NCBI GenBank assembly: GCA_947623975.1
Contig: CANQHY010000006.1
Coordinates: 1 to 20,262 of the forward strand
Direction of reading: 5' to 3'
Source: an uncultured Bacilli bacterium
GTDB taxonomy: Bacteria > Bacillota_I > Bacilli_A > RF39 > UBA660
DNA length: 20,262 bases
Below are positions 6,943 through 13,575 of the stretch, piece after piece. How positions within the stretch are numbered: the stretch's first letter is position 1; each line of letters opens with the position of its first letter. Below the pieces are notes generated by a model. The model was not told the DNA's origin, did not search any database, and was given only the letters and a program-made list of their open reading frames with translations. Made by a program: the position numbers and the translations under genes.

Positions 6943-7340
6943 TATTTCTTACCTTCTTTCAATTCTTGTAATTTATCAAAACATCCATTATACACAGCAT
7001 GATTTTGTCCTATAAAGTGCATACCATTTACATAAGTATCATCTGTACTAGATATTTTTATTCTTTCTTCAAGCCACTTTTCAAATTCAGTTAAAACATA
7101 ATCAGTATTTATAGTATGATTATATAAAGAACAATCATCTTCATTACAACATGGTATATTTTTAAAATATTTATCTTCTAATTTAGAATATTTTTCTTTT
7201 AATTGTGCATTTTCTTGTAATAATTGTTCAATAGCATTTGCACCATTTCTTAAAATAGTTTGTTCTATATCGCTTAAAGTTTTTACTTGAGAAAATTTAT
7301 ACATTGCCTCTTTTGTACTTTGAATTTTATCTTCACTCAT
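6942..7340 (-). CDS. Coiled-coil phage early protein
   Basis: I start this 132-aa protein at MSEDKIQSTKEAMYKF because AAAGGTGG lies 6 bases before that ATG; an ATG six codons upstream has no such site. Residues about 38-58 form a coiled coil (AIEQLLQENAQLKEKYSKLE). The region after it has paired Cys (IPCCNEDDC), possibly structural. The C-terminal part (EFEKWLEERIKIS, GMHFIGQNHAVYNGCFDKLQ) is a module seen in assorted small phage proteins. Function unknown. The ATG overlaps the end of the upstream gene. Confidence 0.75.
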   Translation of the reverse strand: MSEDKIQSTKEAMYKFSQVKTLSDIEQTILRNGANAIEQLLQENAQLKEKYSKLEDKYFKNIPCCNEDDCSLYNHTINTDYVLTEFEKWLEERIKISSTDDTYVNGMHFIGQNHAVYNGCFDKLQELKEGKK

Positions 7341-7620
7341 CTTTACCACCTTTAACAAAATCTAGGACTTCTTGAAATGCTTTTCTTTTAATTTCTGTAT
7401 TATTTATTGTTGCTTTACCATATGTTGAAAAAAATTCATCTATATTTTTATTACATTCTTTTATTTTCTCTTCTAAAAAAGAAATAAGTTGTTGTTTTTC
7501 ATGTGATAAATTAAGTAATTGCCATTCATAATTTGCATATCTACTTTTGTAATAATCAAACGTTAATAATTGTTCATTTAATGTTTTTGAAAAATCAAAA
7601 TCTAAAGGTATACCATTCAT
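7333..7620 (-). CDS. Hypothetical helical phage protein (95 aa)
   Basis: The protein begins MNGIPLDFDFSKTLNEQLLT and is mostly helical and charged, with a coiled-coil-like middle (LNLSHEKQQLISFLEEKIKE). The C-terminus (KRKAFQEVLDFVKGGKDE) contains in its coding sequence the ribosome binding site of the next gene. A strong AGGAGG site precedes the ATG. No family recognised. It may pair with the neighbouring coiled-coil protein, but that is a guess. Confidence 0.72.
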   Translation of the reverse strand: MNGIPLDFDFSKTLNEQLLTFDYYKSRYANYEWQLLNLSHEKQQLISFLEEKIKECNKNIDEFFSTYGKATINNTEIKRKAFQEVLDFVKGGKDE

Positions 7621-7621
7621 T

Positions 7622-7879
7622 TTATTTTTCCTCCAACTTTTCTATTAAATTTGCTCCTTTTAAATCTTGCAATAAATCATCTACAAATTTACTCCAACTA
7701 TTACCGCAAAAATCTTCTACATAAACGCAAATTTTTCTATTATCAGGGTAAATTGCAATATAATCTCCATATTCTAATTCTTTAATATAGGCAGGTTGCA
7801 TAATATCAGTTTTACCATATTCATAACCATACTTTATAAGTTCTTCTAAATTTACATTATCTTTAACTTTATAAAACAT
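7622..7879 (-). CDS. Hypothetical phage protein (85 aa)
   Basis: Begins MFYKVKDNVNLEELIKYGYE. The layout is strand-helix-strand: FYKVKDN, then LEELIKYGYEYGK, then GDYIAIYPDNRKICVYVED, with a C-terminal helix (FVDDLLQDLKGANLIEKLEE). The fold resembles other small phage early proteins of unknown function. A GGAGA site precedes the start, and the start overlaps the end of the upstream gene by 11 bases. Confidence 0.72.
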   Translation of the reverse strand: MFYKVKDNVNLEELIKYGYEYGKTDIMQPAYIKELEYGDYIAIYPDNRKICVYVEDFCGNSWSKFVDDLLQDLKGANLIEKLEEK

Positions 7880-8261
7880 TTTTACTCTCCAACCTTTCTT
7901 TTAAATATTTTTGATTTTTAATAATTTTATTTACTTTTTCTGCTATAACTTTAGAATGTTTTGTTAAACCACATATTGTTCCATATTCATTTCTTATAAA
8001 ATCTCCATGACCTTCATTTTCAATATTTATTTCTTCTATATCTTCCCACTCATCATTTTCTTCTGGTAGAATTTCAACTGTATCATTTAAAATATCTAAT
8101 AAATCACTTCTTGATAATAAATAATCTTCATCTATATCATAAGAAATATATTGATTATCTATCCAAGAATAATATATATTTTTATGTTTAATATTTTTAG
8201 GAGCTTTATTATCTTTAATAAGTCCCATTAATTCATAAACAGTTATTTCTTTATTTTCCAT
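7869..8261 (-). CDS. Conserved hypothetical phage early protein (130 aa)
   Basis: Begins MENKEITVYELMGLIKDNKA. The pattern TVYELMGLIKDNKAPKNI, an acidic middle ending ILNDTVEILPEENDEWEDIE, and a helical Lys-rich C-terminus matches, as I recall, a phage protein common in Firmicutes prophages next to SSB. No function is assigned. An AGAGGATTT site lies before the ATG. The start overlaps the upstream gene by 11 bases. Confidence 0.75.
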   Translation of the reverse strand: MENKEITVYELMGLIKDNKAPKNIKHKNIYYSWIDNQYISYDIDEDYLLSRSDLLDILNDTVEILPEENDEWEDIEEINIENEGHGDFIRNEYGTICGLTKHSKVIAEKVNKIIKNQKYLKERLESKNVL

Positions 8262-8463
8262 TTTCTAAATCCTCTCTAGTAATTAAGTGATATATGCCTA
8301 AATCTTTTGTAATAATTTTTGTATAGTCTTTTAAATTCCAATTTTTATATATGTTTTCTTTTATAGCTAACAAAGTATCTTTTTCATTAAAATATTTGGC
8401 TTTTATTATTTGTCGTTTATATACTGGATACCAATATTTTTTAAAATATTCTAAGTAACTCAT
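8251..8463 (-). CDS. Hypothetical phage protein (70 aa)
   Basis: Begins MSYLEYFKKYWYPVYKRQII. Basic, aromatic-rich N-terminal helix followed by a helix-strand region (TLLAIKENIYKNWNLKDYTK) and an end containing GIYHLITREDLENGK. No strong ribosome binding site is visible; the ATG lies four bases after the SSB stop, so translation is probably coupled to SSB. Function unknown. Confidence 0.68.
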   Translation of the reverse strand: MSYLEYFKKYWYPVYKRQIIKAKYFNEKDTLLAIKENIYKNWNLKDYTKIITKDLGIYHLITREDLENGK

Positions 8464-8466
8464 ATA

Positions 8467-8841
8467 CTAATCAAAAGGCAATTCTTCATCAGTTATAATT
8501 ATGTCGTCCATATTAATTGATTCTATAGAATTACTTTTTTCCTTTTCTTTAAAATCTATAAAGTTAATACTATTTACGTTAAATTTATATCCGTAATATT
8601 TCTTGCCATCTTTTTCGTAATTATTATTTCTTATTGTAAAATTGACTAATATTCTGCTTCCTTTCTCACAATATTTACAAATATTTTCAGCAATATTGTT
8701 AAAGGCAACTAATTCTAAAAATGTAGTATCATCTTTTTTATTATTTATAGCTATTGTAAATAAAGCTATAGTTTTACCATTAGACGTAACTCTTAATTCT
8801 GGATCTTTTGTTAACCTACCTAGTATTATGTTATTTTGCAT
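8467..8841 (-). CDS. ssb: Single-stranded DNA-binding protein
   Basis: This 124-aa OB-fold protein should coat ssDNA during phage replication and recombination. The SSB pattern is clear: NNIILGRLTKDPELRVTSNG, then ALFTIAINN, FLELVAFNNIAENICKYCEK and GSRILVNFTIRNNNYEKDGK. The C-terminus is the acidic protein-interaction tip DEELPFD, equivalent to DDDIPF. I place the start at MQNNII because AGGAGG lies seven bases upstream; that AGGAGG itself encodes Arg-Arg in a longer reading. It neighbours the annealing protein and exonuclease genes, fitting a recombination module. Confidence 0.93.
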   Translation of the reverse strand: MQNNIILGRLTKDPELRVTSNGKTIALFTIAINNKKDDTTFLELVAFNNIAENICKYCEKGSRILVNFTIRNNNYEKDGKKYYGYKFNVNSINFIDFKEKEKSNSIESINMDDIIITDEELPFD

Positions 8842-8944
8842 CTTCTTCCTCCTCATAACTTACACAATTTCTGCAATGCCCTATTGTGACTTTTTCGCCA
8901 GTTATAGAACATATTCCATCTTTATATCTTTTACATGTTTCCAT
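8831..8944 (-). CDS. Small four-Cys protein (37 aa)
   Basis: The product begins METCKRYKDGICSITGEKVT and has Cys at 4, 12, 24 and 27 (HCRNC), a pattern fit for one zinc ion. It ends in an acidic stretch (YEEEEDAK) and overlaps the SSB start by 11 bases, with the SSB ribosome binding site inside its last codons. AGAGGATTT lies before its own ATG. Small Cys-rich proteins of this sort sit beside SSB in many phages. Function unknown. Confidence 0.7.
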   Translation of the reverse strand: METCKRYKDGICSITGEKVTIGHCRNCVSYEEEEDAK

Positions 8945-8946
8945 TT

Positions 8947-9087
8947 CTAAATCCTCTTATCTAAAATTAAATGTATTAACAGTAATAACAATGTTGTATT
9001 ACACCCCTCAAAATTACCTTGTATAGCAAATATTGAAAATAATATTGCTATACATACCAAAACTATTATTTTTAATTTATCTTTCAT
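8947..9087 (-). CDS. Small membrane protein (46 aa)
   Basis: Begins MKDKLKIIVLVCIAILFSIF and has two hydrophobic segments (about residues 6-22 and 33-43) with a short loop containing NFEGCN. A GGAGAT site lies seven bases before the ATG. The gap between the SSB-side genes and the HNH gene is fully explained by this gene. Function unknown. Confidence 0.65.
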   Translation of the reverse strand: MKDKLKIIVLVCIAILFSIFAIQGNFEGCNTTLLLLLIHLILDKRI

Positions 9088-9091
9088 CTTC

Positions 9092-9403
9092 TTATCTCCA
9101 TTTTCTATAAATTAAATTATTTTCATTCCAATTAGGATATTTTGCCATGAAATAATTTTTAGCAAATATTTTCATTTCTTTTCTTCTTGATGTTTCTTCA
9201 AAATCATTATGACAATTTATACAATTAGTCATAATGTTTTCTTCTATACCTAAACCACCCTGAGACCTTTTTATATAATGACTATTAGCGAAATTCCAAT
9301 CAACGTAACGTCCACAAAATATACAACGTCGATTATCTCTTTCCCAAACTTTAAGCTTAACTTTTTTACTTATTTCTAAAGCTTTTGTTCTTTTACTTTT
9401 CAT
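9092..9403 (-). CDS. HNH nuclease, zinc-finger type
   Basis: This 103-aa protein has KVWERDNRRCIFCGRYV (about 18-34), then NSHYIKRSQGGLGIEENIMT and NCINCHNDFEE, i.e. CxxC...His...CxxCH, the beta-beta-alpha metal HNH fold with both zinc knuckles. The same family occurs in phage recombination clusters (NinG-like position) and in packaging. Here, among SSB, NinB-like and exonuclease genes, a recombination or DNA-processing role is likely. No clear ribosome binding site is seen; it starts two bases after the upstream stop. Confidence 0.88.
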   Translation of the reverse strand: MKSKRTKALEISKKVKLKVWERDNRRCIFCGRYVDWNFANSHYIKRSQGGLGIEENIMTNCINCHNDFEETSRRKEMKIFAKNYFMAKYPNWNENNLIYRKWR

Positions 9404-9405
9404 AT

Positions 9406-9750
9406 CTACAGTTCTACGTACATAAACTCACCATTATGTACTATTAAGTTAAAATTCATATTTTCCCCTAAAGCTTTTCTTGTAACTGCTTCTTTATGAA
9501 GTAAATCTATAGCTCTTTTGTGATTATCTTTTAGTGAATTATTTATTTCTTCATAGTCTTTAGTAGCTTTATATCCTTTAGAACTATGAGCTATAAAAAT
9601 ATCACTTTCATGGTTATAAAATAATTTATTTTGTAACTCTACTAATTTTCTCAATCTTCTTTCATCTATAATTATTCCACCATGTTTTAACTCGCTTAAA
9701 ATTTGTTTTTTTGTTTTCCAATCTGATAAATCAATTAATTCCCATAACAT
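9406..9750 (-). CDS. Probable winged-helix protein of unknown function
   Basis: The 114-aa protein begins MLWELIDLSDWKTKKQILSE. Residues 10-60 read as a winged helix-turn-helix: KTKKQILSELKHGGI, recognition-like RRLRKLVELQNKLF, and the wing FIAHSSKGYKATKDY. The C-terminus has a helix and a final strand pair. The family is not recognised by name; DNA binding is inferred. A strong GGAGGT site precedes it. It lies in the replication and recombination block. Confidence 0.7.
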   Translation of the reverse strand: MLWELIDLSDWKTKKQILSELKHGGIIIDERRLRKLVELQNKLFYNHESDIFIAHSSKGYKATKDYEEINNSLKDNHKRAIDLLHKEAVTRKALGENMNFNLIVHNGEFMYVEL

Positions 9751-9754
9751 TTAT

Positions 9755-10213
9755 TTACCTCCATTCTTCTTTTAACATTCTTAATTCATTTGGGGTTAAA
9801 GTTTCTATTTCTAATGCTTTAGCTTCTTGAACTATACCGTCTATAAGAATAGACATTTCCTTAGTATCGTACTCACTACTTCCTTTATAAACGATATACC
9901 AATCAACTATTGAATTATTTAATTTTCCTTTACCTAAATATTCGTAATATTTAAAATATCCGTTTAATTCTTCATTTACCTTTGTTGGAATTTTCATTGA
10001 TTGTCCGTAGTCTTTTAACATTTGTACATAAACTTCTTCTTTACTCAATCTCAAAACATTAGCAATTTTGCTTATTATTTCCCAGCAATAGCTATTAGCA
10101 TTTAAACTTCTTTTATTTCTATGTTTTTTTATTTCAATATCGTAAATAGTTTGTTTGTCAAATTTCCAAAGATATTGCTTTATTTGGTCTATATTCCCCG
10201 TAAAACTCATCAT
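9755..10213 (-). CDS. NinB/Orf-like recombination mediator (probable)
   Basis: This 152-aa protein has KKHRNKRSLNANSYCWEIIS near the N-terminus and DWYIVYKGSSEYDTKEMSIL followed by AKALEIETLTPNEL near the C-terminus, the two blocks I associate with the phage NinB family (lambda Orf), which helps load annealing proteins on SSB-coated DNA. It lies between the exonuclease and an HNH gene, where such proteins are common. The start overlaps the exonuclease gene by 56 bases. Naming is from motif memory and position; a hypothetical label would be the cautious alternative. Confidence 0.65.
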   Translation of the reverse strand: MMSFTGNIDQIKQYLWKFDKQTIYDIEIKKHRNKRSLNANSYCWEIISKIANVLRLSKEEVYVQMLKDYGQSMKIPTKVNEELNGYFKYYEYLGKGKLNNSIVDWYIVYKGSSEYDTKEMSILIDGIVQEAKALEIETLTPNELRMLKEEWR

Positions 10214-10766
10214 AACTTGGAAGCCGTCCTTTCTTTAAACATCTAGCTAAATATTTCAATCTTGGTAAATAATCTTTTTCAATAAAATCACAGTCATACT
10301 TAATTTCATGAATTTCTAATCTACTTTTATCTATTTCATTAAAATAATTTTTATAATCATTTTCAGTTAGACCGTAAGCGTCTATTTCTGCAAAATATAT
10401 TTTACTTGCAAACATTTGAACTTGAACTTGCCAATAGTATGCTTTATATAACTTAAAACCTCGACTAATATTAAACGTTTTTATTTCATGTATTTTGTTT
10501 GGGGTATTTGCATCTAAATTTACTCTTAAACGTAGTTCTTCAATTATGATTTGTTTATCTTTTTCAAGTTCCTTAATTCCTAAAGAATCTACAATTTTAT
10601 GTTCGTAATTATTTCCTGCTAGTGTATATTTATTTTCAAAGTCATTTTTGCTTAATCCTAATTTTTCTAACCACCAGCTATCAAATGTTTTGGTATTCCA
10701 ATTACTCATAATAAACTTTGTATCACTTGCTCCAAAATAATTAGCTCTGTCTTTACTTTTTATCAA
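10158..10766 (-). CDS. YqaJ-type (lambda exonuclease fold) viral exonuclease
   Basis: This 202-aa alkaline-exonuclease-like protein should resect duplex ends to give ssDNA for annealing. Visible motifs are GASDTKFIM (12-20), TLAGNNYEH with Glu55, RVNLDANTPNKIHEIKTF giving the Asp85...Glu94-x-Lys96 catalytic core, and YWQVQVQMFA (111-120) with the helical Gln pair. That is the PD-(D/E)xK set of YqaJ recombinases. It pairs with the adjacent annealing protein as a Red-like two-component system. The likely start is TTG at 10766, inside the last codons of the annealing protein gene, with no good ribosome binding site. Confidence 0.88.
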   Translation of the reverse strand: MIKSKDRANYFGASDTKFIMSNWNTKTFDSWWLEKLGLSKNDFENKYTLAGNNYEHKIVDSLGIKELEKDKQIIIEELRLRVNLDANTPNKIHEIKTFNISRGFKLYKAYYWQVQVQMFASKIYFAEIDAYGLTENDYKNYFNEIDKSRLEIHEIKYDCDFIEKDYLPRLKYLARCLKKGRLPSYDEFYGEYRPNKAISLEI

Positions 10767-11403
10767 TCTTATCTAATGCCTTTTCAAGTCTATTTAATGT
10801 ATTGAAATAACTTAAATATGCTTTTAACTCATCAGAAGTGATATCAAGTTTTTCAGCTATATCTTCTAGTGTCATACCACCTTGCATTATAGATGTAAGC
10901 TTTTCTTTAACTCTTTCAGCAACTTTCAAGATATTATGTTTTGATAAATCTTCAATGCTTTCTTCACTTTCTTTTGCTTCGATTTTGCACCATAAGTCAA
11001 AACCTAAACCAATGTGTATAGCTACACCCTTTACAAAGCTTCTACACATTGAATTCCATACTCTTTGTTGAGTCATTGAATTGTCTTTTACAGGATTAGC
11101 TCCGTTCATAACTGGGCTTTGCATTTCAAATTCTATATCATCTACAACAATCTTAATTCTCGTTTCATAGCATCTATTAGTTTTTCCGTCTTTATCAGTA
11201 AATACTTGAGCACTCATAAATAAACTTGATCCGTTTTCGTTAGTAAGTGGTGTAAAATATACCTTTTTGGCACCATTTTTATGTAATAAATCTTTCACTA
11301 CTGCCCAATTTAAATAGTCTATGTTATCTCTTTTTTTTAGATATGGCGTCACATCAATATTACGCATTTTTTCAAAATCATTAATTATATATTCTTTTTC
11401 CAT
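10753..11403 (-). CDS. DUF1071/Sak3-like single-strand annealing protein
   Basis: This 216-aa protein should anneal complementary ssDNA after resection. The DUF1071 pattern is clear: YLNWAVVKDLLHKNGAKKVY (30-49), CYETRIKIVVDDIEFEMQSP, PVMNGANPVKDNS, and TQQRVWNSMCRSFVKGVAIH followed by GLGFDLW. The C-terminal quarter adds an HTH-like segment, MTLEDIAEKLDITSDELKAY, possibly for oligomerisation or partner binding. DUF1071 includes lactococcal phage Sak3, from which I infer function. It sits directly before the YqaJ exonuclease. Confidence 0.85.
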   Translation of the reverse strand: MEKEYIINDFEKMRNIDVTPYLKKRDNIDYLNWAVVKDLLHKNGAKKVYFTPLTNENGSSLFMSAQVFTDKDGKTNRCYETRIKIVVDDIEFEMQSPVMNGANPVKDNSMTQQRVWNSMCRSFVKGVAIHIGLGFDLWCKIEAKESEESIEDLSKHNILKVAERVKEKLTSIMQGGMTLEDIAEKLDITSDELKAYLSYFNTLNRLEKALDKIDKK

Positions 11404-11405
11404 AA

Positions 11406-11624
11406 TTATTCAAAATATCCATCATTTTTACAGTCTAAACAAATTATTGCATTTTCAACATCACATATGTCTTCTTCTAAAACATATTCTCCACAATTTT
11501 CACATTGTTTTAATTCTGCTAAAAAATCTTCAAAGGTATTATGCAACCTATATTCAATTTCTAAATGTAAATAATAATCATAATACTCTTTTCCCTCATC
11601 TGTTAGTACCTCTTCGATTTCCAT
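11406..11624 (-). CDS. Small zinc-ribbon protein (72 aa)
   Basis: Begins MEIEEVLTDEGKEYYDYYLH. The C-terminus has two knuckles, CENCGEYVLEEDIC and ICLDCKNDGYFE, giving a CxxC...CxxC zinc ribbon. The helical acidic N-terminus may bind a protein partner. The ribosome binding site GAGAGGAGT lies within the end of the overlapping upstream gene. Function unknown. It precedes the annealing protein gene by two bases. Confidence 0.75.
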   Translation of the reverse strand: MEIEEVLTDEGKEYYDYYLHLEIEYRLHNTFEDFLAELKQCENCGEYVLEEDICDVENAIICLDCKNDGYFE

Positions 11625-11769
11625 TTTTACTCCTCTCTTCCATTATTTTTATAAAATCTTTGCAACATTTTTTTGCTTTATTTCTAAATACTTCAAATTT
11701 TGCGTTTTTATCTACTTTAAAAACCACCCATTCATTCAAAACTTTTTCAAATTCAATTGTCCATTTCAT
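11596..11769 (-). CDS. Small basic protein (57 aa)
   Basis: The product begins MKWTIEFEKVLNEWVVFKVD and ends with a basic helix and tail (NKAKKCCKDFIKIMEERSKN, then GNRRGTNR). AAAGGAGTTT lies before the ATG, which overlaps the upstream stop (ATGA). It overlaps the next gene by 29 bases and supplies its ribosome binding site. It fills the only gap between its neighbours. No family recognised. Confidence 0.68.
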   Translation of the reverse strand: MKWTIEFEKVLNEWVVFKVDKNAKFEVFRNKAKKCCKDFIKIMEERSKNGNRRGTNR

Positions 11770-12041
11770 TTAAACTCCTTTAACAACTCCTCTAGTTCTT
11801 TATATTCCTTTGATTCTTTATCCAATTTTTCAGGCTGAATTTTATCCCATTCATTAAATTTTTGAATATCTATGTGTGGTATATTAACCACTATTTCATG
11901 AATATTAGGGAAATATTTATTTTCACGAATTGTCTTTATAATAGCTTCATAAAGTTCTTTTTCTGTATACCCTTTTAAAGCTTCATAGTATAGTTTTAAT
12001 TGATTATTATTTTTCTTAGCTTTGTAATTAATAATTAGCAT
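11766..12041 (-). CDS. Possible helicase-loader-like phage replication protein
   Basis: Residues 15-50 contain QLKLYYEALKGYTEKELYEA and TIRENKYFPNIHEI, a pattern I associate with G39P-like helicase loader/inhibitor proteins of phage replication modules (Y-x2-L...A...K-x-P-x-I-x-E-I). The product (91 aa) is shorter than usual at the N-terminus, and the ATG at 12041 lacks a ribosome binding site. An AGGAG with no in-frame ATG nearby lies about 35 bases further up, so the start or the N-terminus may be degraded. It lies just after the iteron array and DUF6291 gene, fitting replication. Confidence 0.5.
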   Translation of the reverse strand: MLIINYKAKKNNNQLKLYYEALKGYTEKELYEAIIKTIRENKYFPNIHEIVVNIPHIDIQKFNEWDKIQPEKLDKESKEYKELEELLKEFK

Positions 12042-12130
12042 ATTGTAATACTTATTAAACGTAGTTATATTTATATATACACACTCCTATCTAATCCTAT
12101 CCTTTCCATTCCATTCTTTATCCTATGAGT

Positions 12131-12207
12131 ATTTGGTTGCAATTTGGTTTTGATTTGGTTTTGATTTGGTTGCGATTTGATTTAATTTTGATTTAAATTT
12201 GATTTAT
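12131..12207. repeat. Seven phased 11-bp iterons, candidate phage replication origin
   Basis: The plus strand reads as seven consecutive 11-base units without gaps: ATTTGGTTGCA, ATTTGGTTTTG (twice), ATTTGGTTGCG, ATTTGATTTAA, TTTTGATTTAA and ATTTGATTTAT. The period of about one helical turn puts each unit on the same DNA face. The last three units lie inside the end of the DUF6291 gene, the rest just after its stop. Phage origins are often iterons within or beside the initiator gene, so this is the best origin candidate in the window. The alternative is a low-complexity Asn/Gln-rich coding tail. Confidence 0.7.
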
Positions 12208-12397
12208 TTTTGCTTTTAGTTAAGATTGGCTCAACTAATATCCATGCAAGTTTAGATTTCCCTTTTAAATTGGGCTTTTCATCAAAAAATACATATCTAT
12301 AAATCCACCACGCAAACTCTTTTTGTTCTTTTACATTTAATTCTTCCATTGCTTCTGCATAGCTTCTATGAAACGTAAATCCTTTTATTTTATTCAT
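12182..12397 (-). CDS. DUF6291-type phage replication-region protein
   Basis: This 71-aa protein starts MNKIKGFTFHRSYAEAMEEL and has EQKEFAWWIYRYVFFDEKPN and LKGKSKLAWILVEPIL, the aromatic-rich pattern of the DUF6291 domain found at the front of phage replication modules. AGGAGC before the ATG at 12397 decides the start. The C-terminus runs into 11-bp iterons, and the stop TAA arises within one repeat unit. Without it the frame would continue about 36 codons in an Asn/Gln/Lys-rich tail, as such tails often do in related phages, so the gene may be slightly shortened. Initiator role is inferred. Confidence 0.72.
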   Translation of the reverse strand: MNKIKGFTFHRSYAEAMEELNVKEQKEFAWWIYRYVFFDEKPNLKGKSKLAWILVEPILTKSKNKSNLNQN

Positions 12398-12482
12398 ATT
12401 TTTTGCTCCTAAATTTGACTTTTTTTTAGCTTTTTGATACACTTTTTAAGTAATTTTTAATTACAAATTTGATTGAATTGTA

Positions 12483-12689
12483 CTAATTTTTTAGTGCAAT
12501 TTTTATTTTTTCTTCTAAATTTTCAGTAATAATTGATCCTTCTATAATTGCAAACATAAACGTTAATATTCCAAACCAAGTAAAGCTATAACCTTTAAAC
12601 ATAATCATATATACGTCATGTAAAATTATTAATGTACATACTATTAAAATTAATATTTCAATTATATTTACCCATTTTATTCTTTTCAT
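12483..12689 (-). CDS. Small membrane protein (68 aa)
   Basis: Two transmembrane helices: about residues 6-24 (WVNIIEILILIVCTLIILHD) and 34-52 (YSFTWFGILTFMFAIIEGSI). A charged C-terminal tail follows (ENLEEKIKIALKN). AAGAGGT precedes the ATG. The stretch between its stop and the DUF6291 start (about 85 bp) holds no clear gene. Function unknown. Confidence 0.72.
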   Translation of the reverse strand: MKRIKWVNIIEILILIVCTLIILHDVYMIMFKGYSFTWFGILTFMFAIIEGSIITENLEEKIKIALKN

Positions 12690-12692
12690 TTT

Positions 12693-12947
12693 TTACCTCT
12701 TTTCTGATATTTTTTTTAAATAATTAACATTTAAATTCAAATATTTAACCACACGATCACATGGTACTAACCCGTTAGGAACAAAATAATTATTAGAAGT
12801 TAATTCTTCTGTTATTTCATCTTTAATTTTTATTGCTTTAACTAAGCTGACACAAGCTAACTTCTTAATGTCCATACTAGATAACCATTGATTGTTTAAA
12901 ATCTCTAGCATATCGCTAACACTTATTCTTTTGGCTATTTTTACCAT
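12693..12947 (-). CDS. Probable small DNA-binding protein, possible excision/regulatory factor
   Basis: This 84-aa protein begins MVKIAKRISVSDMLEILNNQ; its body (WLSSMDIKKLACVSLVKAIK, then IKDEITEELTSNNYFVPNGL) looks like a MerR/Xis-style helix-turn-helix, with a C-terminal element (RVVKYLNLNVNYLKKISEKR) that would bind DNA too. I recall similar small phage proteins of unknown role just after cro. Its leader carries an 18-bp sequence shared, in inverted orientation, with the leader of the integrase, which raises the possibility that it is an excisionase or int regulator. AAGGAGGT gives a strong start. Confidence 0.62.
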   Translation of the reverse strand: MVKIAKRISVSDMLEILNNQWLSSMDIKKLACVSLVKAIKIKDEITEELTSNNYFVPNGLVPCDRVVKYLNLNVNYLKKISEKR

Positions 12948-12966
12948 TTTTTACCTCCTTAAATTT

Positions 12967-12984
12967 TTAGTAGTCTTTGGTTTT
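12967..12984 (-). promoter_or_regulatory. 18-bp motif shared with the integrase leader
   Basis: The minus strand reads AAAACCAAAGACTACTAA, identical over 18 bases to 17359-17376 on the plus strand. It sits about 20 bases before the start of the 84-aa DNA-binding protein gene. It could be an operator or protein-binding site linking the two genes. The function is inferred from sharing only. Confidence 0.5.
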
Positions 12985-12986
12985 AT

Positions 12987-13112
12987 TTCTAGGTACTAAT
13001 TGAGAGTTAGAAAGAGAGAATATAGAATAAGTAAGGTGATATAACAAATACTTTTCAGAAAGGAAAACTGTATCAAAGTTTTTTTGTTCTAACCCTCAAC
13101 TAGTACCTAGAA
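12987..13112 (-). repeat. 26-bp inverted repeat with 74-bp loop in the early leader
   Basis: The arms 12987-13012 and 13087-13112 are complementary over 26 bp apart from two positions; they begin TTCTAGGTACTA and end ACTAGTACCTAGAA. Both differences would be A-C mismatches in a rightward RNA but G-U pairs in the leftward RNA, so a leftward transcript forms an unbroken helix. An inner hairpin with TTTTC/GAAAA lies in the loop. The early transcript from the cro promoter passes through it. It may be an antitermination, attenuation or RNA-stability element, or a paired protein-binding site. It and the 52-aa gene account for the 12948-13292 stretch. Confidence 0.75.
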
Positions 13113-13125
13113 TTTAATTTTTTTA

Positions 13126-13284
13126 TTAAGTGTTAATAAAATTGAAAATGTATAAAGTAATTAGTATAAATATAATTGTTGTATAAATTGTATATATCCA
13201 TTTACCAACAATTATTTTTTTATGCCAATAAATATTGCATAATATATAAGCTAGTAAAATTATAAATGTATCTATATATTTCAT
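13126..13284 (-). CDS. Small two-helix membrane protein (52 aa)
   Basis: The product begins MKYIDTFIILLAYILCNIYW and has a second hydrophobic stretch (YTIYTTIIFILITLYIF) after a short basic loop (HKKIIVGK). It starts nine bases after the Cro-like stop, with AGGT as a weak ribosome binding site, and would be the second gene on the early transcript. Composition is that of a real membrane protein, although AT-rich sequence can mimic this. Function unknown. Confidence 0.5.
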   Translation of the reverse strand: MKYIDTFIILLAYILCNIYWHKKIIVGKWIYTIYTTIIFILITLYIFNFINT

Positions 13285-13292
13285 TAGCTTAC

Positions 13293-13553
13293 CTATTTCT
13301 TATCATCAATTGTCATAGGTTTTTGCACTTTTATAAGACTATTGTCATATGCAATTTTAAAAAAATATTCCCTAGAAACATTATGAATAAGTAAAAATTC
13401 ATTAAATAGTCCCATACTCATATTTTCTGGATTTTCTTCATAAATTGCTAACGTATTTCTATGAATATTAAGCATTTGGCTTTCTTTTTCTAAAGACCAA
13501 TTTTTACTATTTCTCAGAAGTTTCATCGCCTCGCCGATTCTTTTTAAATCCAT
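13293..13553 (-). CDS. Cro-like HTH regulator
   Basis: This 86-aa protein starts MDLKRIGEAMKLLRNSKNWS at an ATG with a perfect AGGAGG site; a longer upstream reading would run into the operators. An Xre-type helix-turn-helix is at residues about 17-45 (WSLEKESQMLNIHRNTLAIY). It is divergent from the CI-like gene and the first gene after the leftward promoter, the usual place of a Cro-like repressor that favours lytic growth. The binding sites are probably the TTGTCAT-containing repeats between the two genes. Confidence 0.85.
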   Translation of the reverse strand: MDLKRIGEAMKLLRNSKNWSLEKESQMLNIHRNTLAIYEENPENMSMGLFNEFLLIHNVSREYFFKIAYDNSLIKVQKPMTIDDKK

Positions 13554-13575
13554 ATTTAACCTCCTAACTGTACTC

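Noticed and set aside
11321..11773. 150-codon plus-strand frame rich in Phe, Leu and His
   Set aside because: It is antisense to three coupled early genes, and its composition reflects complementary AT-rich coding sequence.
12131..12207. CRISPR-like array
   Set aside because: Units are 11 bp without spacers, so they are iterons or low-complexity sequence and not repeat-spacer units.
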